This document shows, piece after piece, positions 54,155-61,810 of a DNA stretch of 64,000 nucleotides. The translations under genes and the position numbers were made by a program. The DNA lies in assembly GCA_902651635.1 (NCBI GenBank), contig CACRSC010000092.1:1-64000 (forward strand), given 5' to 3'. The notes beneath the pieces were generated by a model. That model had not been told where the DNA came from. It searched no databases and saw only the letters and a list, made by a program, of their open reading frames with translations. The stretch is from Mastigamoeba balamuthi. Taxonomy: Eukaryota > Evosea > Mastigamoebida > Mastigamoebidae. Numbering within the stretch: position 1 is the stretch's first letter; every line of letters begins with the position of its first letter.

Positions 54155-54225
54155 GGCTCTGTAGTTTAGTGGTAAAATACCTGTTTAGGGTACAGGTGGC
54201 CCCGGTTCGATTCCGGGCAGAGCCC
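54155..54225 (+). tRNA. tRNA-Pro (AGG anticodon)
   Basis: Acceptor GGCTCTG/CAGAGCC, A-box TAGTTTAGTGG, anticodon stem CCTGT/ACAGG around loop TTAGGGT (anticodon AGG), T-arm CCCGG-TTCGATT-CCGGG with a perfect B-box GGTTCGATTCC. Intronless. It ends 22 bp from the stop codon (54248) of the opposite-strand C2/coiled-coil gene and begins 73 bp from the start of the membrane protein gene at 54081. The acceptor stem is identical to that of the tRNA-Thr at 44007. Confidence 0.95.
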
Positions 54226-54247
54226 AACTTATTACCTTTCTATTCTA

Positions 54248-57200
54248 TCACGGTCTCTGTTGCTCCCTGTCCGCGGGCGGCGTGCCTGCCCCGTCTCTGC
54301 TGAAGCGTAGGCGCGGCTGGCGGACGTCGACGCGTCGTGGCAGCGTCGGCGACGACGACGCGGACCTGGGCGACTGTATCATCGTGAGCTCTGGCAGCTT
54401 GCTGGGCATCGACCGTGCTGGCGACACCGACCTCCGCTTGGTCAGCTGCCCCTCGCGGGCCTTGAAGCCCTCGGCATACCTGGAGGCGCGCAGCAGGCCA
54501 GTGAGCTGGGCGTCACGCAGGGAGCGCGTGGGGGCGCGTACAGAAGGAGGTCTCTTCCCAGAGGCGAGTACGCGTTCTGCGCTGCCTGCTCGGCCCGCTC
54601 GACCTGCTTCAGCTCCTCGATCTCCTCCCTCAGCTTGCCGATGATCTGCGGAGGGGTCGTGTGTGCGTGCGTGCCAGCTGTGAGCCCGTGCGTGAGCCTC
54701 GACCCCTAGCTAGGCACCTTCTCGTGCTTCTTGATGGTCCCCTTGAGCGCTGGTATCTGCGCGTTCTCGCCCTGCAGGACCTCGATGTACATGAGCTGCG
54801 GAGAGCTCTGTCAGTGCACGGCAGCGCAGCGGCGCCCGGGTACCTTGTGCTTCAGCTCCTGGTGCGCCTCGGTGAGCTCCTGCTTGAGCTCCGCCACCTT
54901 GGAGTTCTTCTTCTCCAGCTTGTCCTGCAGGAACTTGCGCATCGTAGTCTCCGCCTCGAGGCTCTGCGCGAGCACCGCTGCCGACGCCCCGCCTCCTGGT
55001 CAGCGCCCACTGTGTGCTGTGCTGGTGGGCAGGGCAGGGAGGGCCCTCACTGATCTTCTTCCGGGCCTCTGGGTCGGAGAGCAGCGCCTGGTCCGTGGAC
55101 GCCCCCAGAGACTTGTCGTACGACTCCTTCTCGGCCAGCAGCCGCGTCAGCCTCCTGTTCTCAGCCTGCACGCCACGTAGCACCACGTCAGCAGTGGCGG
55201 CAGCAGCGGGGGCGGGCAGCGCGCACCAGGAGCTTGACGTTGACGGAGCGCATGTCCGTGACGGCCGACTCAAGCTGCTTGACCTTGTCGAGCAGCCTCA
55301 GCGAGTCGACCGACGACGAGCGCACTATCTTCGAGACGCCCTGGGCCTCCTCGGGCGCCTTGCCCATCGGCGAGCACGGCGCCGAGCGCATGGCGACGAC
55401 CACGGGCACCTCCTTCCTGCTCGCCGCGGTCTCCTCCTGGTACTGCTGGCCCCTGGGCGCCCAGTCAGCCGCTGGAAGGGCGCAGGTCCCGCTCTCCGCA
55501 CCTCGCGAGGTAGCTCAGGGCGCTGTACGCAGAGTCCTCGGGGGCGCTGCGCGTGCCGCCGTCGCCGTCGGGCGGCGAGCCCTCGGCGCTGCCGGGCGAG
55601 GCCAGCGCGAGGCTGACGGGGGTCGCGGGGCCTCGCGACGAGGCCGTCGTGTAGGGCATGGCGCTCGTGGGCGAGGGCTGCGGGGACTCGTCCGGCCGCG
55701 CCCTCTGCAGCGAGCTCAGGGGAGCCACCCGCTTCAGGTCGAGGAAGTTGAGGTACGACGCAGAGTCCCACAGCGTCTGCACACGCGCAGGGGGAGAGGG
55801 GGGGAGGCGTGTGACTCAGGTGCGCAGCCCAGGCGGACACGGGGGTGCCCCGCTTACGAGCTCCAGCAGCACTGTCAGCGCCGCCTTGTCCGAGTTCTGC
55901 ACACTGAGGACGAGCTCGCGGGGCTCCCCGACCTGGAAGTGGTCCGAGACCTTGTAGAACCTGCGCGCACGCATCGCACGGACCGCCCCGTCAGCGGCAG
56001 CGCTGCGGGCGGGACAGTGGGGCCAAGTGCCGCACTCGATCTCTGCGAAGCCGTAGAAGAAGAAGGCCTGCCCCTTCTTCTGCGACCTCGTCGTGTCCGA
56101 GCCGCTGACGTCGCACCGGAAGAACTCCACCACGAACCCTCCCTGCGAGTTCGCCAGCGACTCCTGGCCGGTGCCGCAGTAGTGAGTGCGCCGGACTGAG
56201 GCGGGAGGGGCTGGCGAAGGGAGGAAGAGGTCACCTTGCCCATCGTGTACGGCAGCGAGCACTCCCACGCGGGGCGCGTCGAGTGCGAGGTGATGTACGC
56301 GACCTTGGACGACGACCGCTGCAGCGACTCGGGCTCGTTGACGTAGAGCGTCGTGAACGGGAGCCTGCGGTTGTTGGCCCCGGGATCCTGTGGACGGCGT
56401 GAGTCCCCGCCCACTGCTCCCCACTACTGCGCACCGTGAACGAGCGGAAGGCCGCCGACGAGTACTCCTCGAGGTCGGCCACGGCGTGCATGGCGGCCAG
56501 CAGCGAGCAGGGGCGCGGCGTGTCGTCCAGGAAGCCGTGCAGCTCGACCTCGAAGCGCAGGAGGTTCCTGTTGGAGCTGAACAGCAGGCGCTCCTCCTCG
56601 ACCGACGGTTCGCGCGTGATCGAGACGAGCATGTACGAGCTGTCGTTGAGCACGAGCCCCACGTTGTACTGGCAGCTGGGCTCGATCTCCGCCAGGGGCA
56701 CCGCGCACTTGCCCAGGTACTTCTTCGTGCTGTAGTCCACCAGCGCGATGACCAGCCCCTCGTCCTCGGGCACGTTCTTGGCCACGTCCAGCCGCATGGG
56801 CTCCTGCCAGATGGCATTCCTGTCGGCGGTGCGGGCCAGTGCAAACGCTGAGCGGGACAGAGAAGGGAAGAGGGGAGAGAGCAGCGCAGTTGCACTGGGT
56901 ACCGGGTGGTCTTGGTCACCGTCGTCGTGCTGCGCGCCTGCTTCTTCTCCTTCTGCTCCGTCACGGTCTTGACGAGGGCAAAGGGGCTCGGCAGGGCATC
57001 GTCGACCAGCGGCAGGTTGAACGCGCCGTGCACGTGCACCGTGTAGAGCGTTCTCTGCGCGCGTTCAACGCAAAGACCGCAGACCCGTGTGTTCAGTGCC
57101 CCGCGCGTCCCACACCCGTTGCACGCACGTAGTCTGCGGCTGTGTCGATCCAGATCTCCAGCGACAGCTTGCCGGGCGCCTCCTTCGCGTCTGTCGCGTT

Positions 57201-57829
57201 TTTCTGCCCGTGTGCGTGCGTGTTTGTTTACGCGACCAAGGCAATTGAACACGCTTGCGCAATTGCTGCGGAAATTGGCGTGACGGGTGGGTGATGGCCC
57301 GCACCCACATGAGCTCGACGGTGTGGTTGACTTTGGTGCCCGGGGGCCCCGAGTGCAGGCGCTCGAGCGCGGGCTCCAGCGACAGCATGCAGTGCCCAAA
57401 CGTCTCCACGACCGGCTGCCCCTTGCGCTTCACCACCTCGTTGGCGGTGATGAACAGCCGCGGGTGCACCTGCCCTCCCTCGAGCTCTGCGCGTGCGCGG
57501 GTGCGGCCCCGGCCACTCAGCTCAGACGGGCAGCCCAGCGCGCAGGTGCGGCACTCGGACGAGGGGGAAAATAAAGCGGAGGGTCCGTATCGGGGCGCAC
57601 CGGGGGCGTAGGACGAGCGGGACTTGCAGAGACGGAAGGCGAAGGTGTCGGTCTGGAACTTGGGGGTGCGCGAGCGCTTCTGGACGTCGGTGCGCGACGT
57701 GCGGCCCCTGTCGGGCGAGGGGGCGCTCTCGAGGACGAGGGCCACGAAGCAGGTGGCCTTGCGCAGGAACGAGCACCCGTGTATCCGCACCGCCACGCTC
57801 TCGTACGACGCAGACGCCGACGCCTCCAT
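54248..57829 (-). CDS. C2-domain and coiled-coil protein, possibly CCDC33-like
   Basis: Fifteen minus-strand exons: 57601-57829, 57305-57486, 57129-57203, 56903-57054, 56435-56819, 56235-56387, 56036-56163, 55858-55960, 55502-55776, 55227-55452, 55051-55165, 54844-54977, 54718-54795, 54604-54645 and 54248-54505. All phases agree and give 844 residues. One C2-like domain spans ~10-135 (VAVRIHGCSFLRKATCFVAL; HPRLFITANEVV). A second spans ~165-330 (LYTVHVHGAFNLPLVDDA; LVIALVDYSTKKYLGKCAV). A Ser/Pro-rich linker leads to coiled coil at ~560-760. The tail is basic and Ser/Pro-rich with phosphosite-like RRSVSPARS. The C2-plus-coiled-coil plan fits CCDC33-type flagellar/peroxisomal proteins, but the name is tentative. 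The exon 14 donor (GTCGAG) is the least certain join. Confidence 0.75.
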
Positions 57830-58188
57830 TTCGCCCCGGCCACCCTCGTTGCCTGCCGGCCCTGCTGCGCGTGCGGCGCCTCCAGACGCGTCCGGCTGCT
57901 CAAAATGGCGTCGCAAACGCGGTATCCCCGAGTAATATCCGCGGAACCCCGTCGGCAGCGGACACACAGCGCCCGGAGCAGAGGGGGACCTGCGCAGCTG
58001 CCACGCACGAGGCACGTGGGAGCAGAACCGCGGCGGTGGTCCAACACGCACCGCGTGCCTGTCGCGCTGCTGGAAAATCGGAGCCAAATGGAAGTGCACG
58101 CAAATGCACAGCACAAAAACGACAAAGACGAGGGGCAAGCAATAAGCGACACTCGGCGGTTTATGGTGTTTCTGGGCTGGGCTGGGGG
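57830..58188. other. Spacer between RPAIN 3' end and C2/coiled-coil gene start
   Basis: Probably the C2/coiled-coil promoter. It contains CGCGGTATCCCCGAGTAATATCCGCGG near 57917-57943 (not a perfect palindrome), of the recurrent spacer type. No gene seen. Confidence 0.4.
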
Positions 58189-59277
58189 TCATGACACTGT
58201 CTGGCAGTACCCGCACGCGGCGCACGAGACGCGCAGGCTGATCCTCCCCACGTCCTTGACCGCCTCGAATCTCAGCGCTTCTCTGCACGCAGAAACGCTG
58301 GAAAGGGAGTGGTGGGAGGGCGACGACGGCTCAGCGACACGTCACACAGCTGTAATCGGGGGCTCTCCCTATCCCCAACCCTCTTTCCCCTCTTTCCCTC
58401 TCTCCCCCTCGTACTTGTGGGTGTTGGCGGCGTCGAGGACCTTGGCGCCGAACTCGGGGAGGGAGGAGCTGAGCTGGAGGTGCAGGCGGGCGCCGCAGTC
58501 GCAGCCGAGGAGCCTGCCCTTGGCCCACAGCCACCCCGCAGAGCACAGCGGGCACAGCACGCGCCCCGCAGACGCCGGCGTGTCTCGGTCGGGCTCCTGC
58601 GAGCTCTCCAGCGACTCGGCGTAGATCGCCGCGTGCTCGTCGCCCTCGCTCTCGAGCTCCTCGCGGATGGCGGCCTCGAGCTCTGCCGCCGCACAATTTC
58701 GGGATATCAGGAATTCCGACACAAAATCCGGCAAAAATGCGGAATCTTCCCAGGGGATTCCTCCCTGGAAAGAAAAAAGGGCGGACAGATTTTTCGATCT
58801 GGATTCCATGCTTATTCCTCCGCACAGATTCCGTATTTCCCACGTCGCGAATCGCGGAACAGGCTTTCACGTGCCAAATCCAAAAAGATTCCGGCACCCA
58901 CCGGTTATGCCGCGTCAATCCGGCATAAACACCGCAGACGCGGCGTACGGCAACGCACCGAGCATCATGTCGATGTAGTTGTCGCCCATCTGCCTGCCGA
59001 CCTCGCGCTCCATGCTGGCGAGGACCCTGCGCACGATGCCCTCGTTCTGCTCGCTGCGCGCCCCCGCAGCCCCGACGCCTCCGACGCCACCGACGCCACC
59101 GACGCCACCGACGCCTCCGCAGCCGCTGGTGGGCGCCGTGCGGGCGCTGCACACCAGCGCGGCCCGCTGCTCGCGCGCGCGCGACATGGACTCGCGGACG
59201 AGGGCCTGGCGGCGGAGGGAGGGGTCGCCGGCGCCCTTGGAGAAGAGCCTGCGCCCCGCGCTGTGTGTCACGTCCAT
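58189..59277 (-). CDS. RPAIN: RPA-interacting protein (RPAIN) homologue
   Basis: Exons 58959-59277, 58415-58682 and 58189-58282 (phases 1, 2) give 226 residues (human RPAIN has 219). After a basic N-terminal helix region comes YIDMML-ELEAAIREELESEG, matching the RPAIN middle helix. The zinc-binding C-terminus has VLCPLC, LGCDCGARLHL, the LPEFGAKVLDAANTH helix and a final VSCAACGYCQTVS, the CxxC-CxC-H-CxxC arrangement of the family. RPAIN binds replication protein A and mediates its nuclear import. A lineage-specific GGVGGVGG insert (residues ~53-68) comes from a 9-bp tandem repeat. The start at 59277 is supported by length. The intron 58683-58958 is long, AT-rich and full of GAATTCC/GGAATC-type words. 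Confidence 0.85.
59072..59117. repeat. 9-bp tandem repeat (CGACGCCAC) in RPAIN exon 1
   Basis: About five units of CGACGCCAC/CGACGCCTC on the plus strand, encoding the GGV repeats on the minus strand. In frame, so tolerated. Confidence 0.8.
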
Positions 59278-59661
59278 CCCGCCTGCGCGCGCCAATCAAC
59301 GGATTTGAATATCTGCCCGATCGATGAATCTGGCCGATATTCAAATCGCCAGATTCTGTCACAGGCAGGTTCGGTCTCCCTTGGTGGGAAGGGCAGTGTG
59401 CAGCAGATCTTCCCTGAGTCAGAACTGCGGGGAGTACTGGTCTGCAACTTTTCCCGATGCAGGTGTTCACTTTGACGGGCCACTTGCACGACCGGATCTG
59501 CAGCAGCGAATCGTCACTCAAGGGGAGGAGAACAGCCCGGTGTCTGCCTCGGGCCTGCGATTCGCGTGGTGTGGGATCGCCCCCCGCGGAAAATCTGTCA
59601 GAATAGCTCGCAGAGATCTGTCACGAGCGCATTTCGTAAAACACGCACCCGAAATAGCAGC
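59278..59661. promoter_or_regulatory. Probable bidirectional promoter region
   Basis: 384 bp between two divergent starts. It includes ATTTGAATATC at 59304-59314 and its inverted match GATATTCAAAT at 59336-59346 (an 11-bp perfect inverted repeat) and several GAATC/GATTC words. Role inferred from position only. Confidence 0.4.
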
Positions 59662-61555
59662 ATGGAGACACAGCGGCGCAGATCCGAGGCCCGCTGCAAG
59701 GCCGCCGCCCTCGCCCAGGGCCTGCACCCGCGCCTGGGCGCCCTCAGCCCCCTCTCTGTCCTCGACCCGACGACCCTCGAGCTGCTGGGTCCGCCCTCTC
59801 CCTCCTCCCCGTCCCCTGCTTTCTTTTTTTTATTCGAGCATTTTTGACTTAGTTTTTTCGTCGCGGGGCCGCGGACACACCGCAACGCCCCGCCAACGCC
59901 AACGGCCGCAGCGAGGCCGCTGTGGAGCGTGCAGCCGTTCACGCCCGGGGAGGAGGCCACGAATCGCGTGTGCCCGTGCGCGGCGGCGCGCGCGGTGGCG
60001 CTGGGGGCCGTGGGGGCCGCGCTGGCCTGCACGGGGGGCCTCGGGCTGCTCGTCTGCGCCGCCCTCGCGGGCCCCGCGCTGGCGCTGGCGCCCCGCACGC
60101 GCTGCCACCACCGCCTGCTGCTCCCCGCCGTCTTCGCGGCCTGCATCGCGCGCTTCGTGGCGTCGATCCACGCCGACGTCGCTGTCATCCGCCAGAGCAC
60201 TGCTGTCGCCGGTGCGCTCTGCTCGGCTTTCTCGCTCGGCTTTGGGGCTTCGGGCTTTGCTCCCCCGTTTTCGGCTGCCGCTGCTGCAGTGCCCACGTTG
60301 CAGTATGCTCAGCGCTTTTCCAGCGCATTCGTGCGTTTTTCCTCGGTGCCCGCATTGGTGTTGCTGCCCTCTCGGGCGTCAGCGGTTCATGAGGGGAAAA
60401 AGAGACTCGTTGCCCGAAAAAATAACCCGACCAGACTGCACTGATGCTCGTGCCCGGGCTGCGCACTTTCTTCCTCCTTCTGTGTGCCTGTCTGTGTGCG
60501 TGCGTACGCCGCATTGGCTCAGTTGGACTGCTGGGCATCGAGTTTTGTCGGCCGCACAGTTCCGCTTCTCTGGTCGCTGAGCTCCGCTGCGCTGCGCAGG
60601 GCGCGTTGTCTCGGTGGGGGAGTCGGCGGTCGCCTACGAGCTGCCGCTGCTGGGCGTGTCGTCGACGACGTTCTCGGCGCCGCTGCTGTTCCCCGTCGTG
60701 CGCTCGCGCGAGGAGACGGCGGCGCTGGCGGCCAGCGTGGGCTCCGAGTTCACGGCGTACGTCTACCAGGGCAGCCCCTTCGTCGCCCACCGCATCAACG
60801 GCGCCCTCTGGGTCGCCCCTGCGTTCCTCGTCGTCATGTACCACGTCTACCGAGCCCTCCCGGCCCTCTGGCACGCCTGCCAGCCCGCGGGCCGCCCGGG
60901 CGGCTTCACGCGCGCCGCCGCCGCTGCGCTGCCGCTCGAGCGCTGGCGGGAGCTCCTCGTCGACTGCGCGCTGTGCGTCGTCGCGCTGCTCGCCCTCGAG
61001 GCCGACCAGCGGACGTGCGGCGCCGTCAGGAGCGGCGGGGGCGCGGGCCGCGTGGGCCCGTGGGTCTTCTGCGTGCCCATGTGCGCCTGGCTGGCCCTGC
61101 TCGCCCGCAGGGTCCGCGCCATGTCGCGCTGCTTCGTGCGCAACGGCGAGCTGCTCGTGCGGCTCGGCAGCGGCGGCGCGGGCGGCGCGGACGGCGCGTG
61201 CGTGCAGTTCCGCGGAGAGCTCGACCTGCGCTTCTGCCCGGCGGGGCCCGCGAGCGCGTCGCTCGTCGTGCAGACGCACCGCAAGGCCGGCGTCGACGAC
61301 GAGGGCGCGGCCATGTGGGAGAAGGAGGGCAACGCGGTCGAGCTGCGCGCGGACGTCGCGGTGGCCTGCGACACCGAGTGGGAGCGAGGGACCGCGGTGT
61401 TCGAGAGCACGCCGGTGCCCGTGAGGTTCGGCGACCAGCGGCACCGCGTCTCGTGCGCGATGACGGTGAGCGACGGCAGCGGCAGCGCCTGCTGGACGCT
61501 GACTACACACCTGCGCTTCCCCCAGCCAGGCAGAATGGAGTCGTCAGACTCGTGA
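59662..61555 (+). CDS. Multi-pass membrane protein with C-terminal strand-rich domain
   Basis: Exons 59662-59788, 59912-60211 and 60600-61555 (phase 1 at both joins; donors GTCCGC, GTGCGC) give 460 residues. Hydrophobic segments: ~67-100 (AVALGAVGAALACTGGLGLLV and following, probably two passes with the next), ~108-130 (LLLPAVFAACIARFVASI), ~210-230 (L-W-V-A-P-A-F-L-V-V-M-Y), ~265-282 (LLVDCALCVVALLAL) and ~302-322. The final ~130 residues are hydrophilic and strand-rich. The second intron is 388 bp. No family recognised; a ciliary transition-zone type TMEM protein is conceivable from the gene neighbourhood only. Divergent from RPAIN. Confidence 0.6.
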
Positions 61556-61810
61556 CAGAGTAAAGTGAACGTATCAATTGCGGCGTCGATCCATCCTTCA
61601 CCTTTAGCATGGCCTGCGCTTCTCGACGTATAGCATCATGGGAGACACTTGCAGAGACATTGTTTCCTGCCATTCAATTAACACGATCTGTCCAGCAGGC
61701 ACCACCAAATCCGAGAATCTCGGCATCCCGATTCTCTGGCAGGGGAAGTAACAAGTGATTCATTTCTGCCCGAAATTTCGAGGAAGATCTGTGTTCAGGC
61801 TCCTGCGCCA
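61556..61810. other. Short spacer upstream of the CRN/RHS-like gene
   Basis: Contains CCGAGAATCTCGG (61711-61723), a perfect 13-base palindrome, followed by CCCGATTCTCTGG, of the recurrent spacer type. Likely promoter. Confidence 0.45.

Noticed and set aside
59072-59117. CRISPR-like short tandem repeats
   Set aside because: Units are 9 bp, head-to-tail without spacers, and in frame in an RPAIN exon; simple coding microsatellite.
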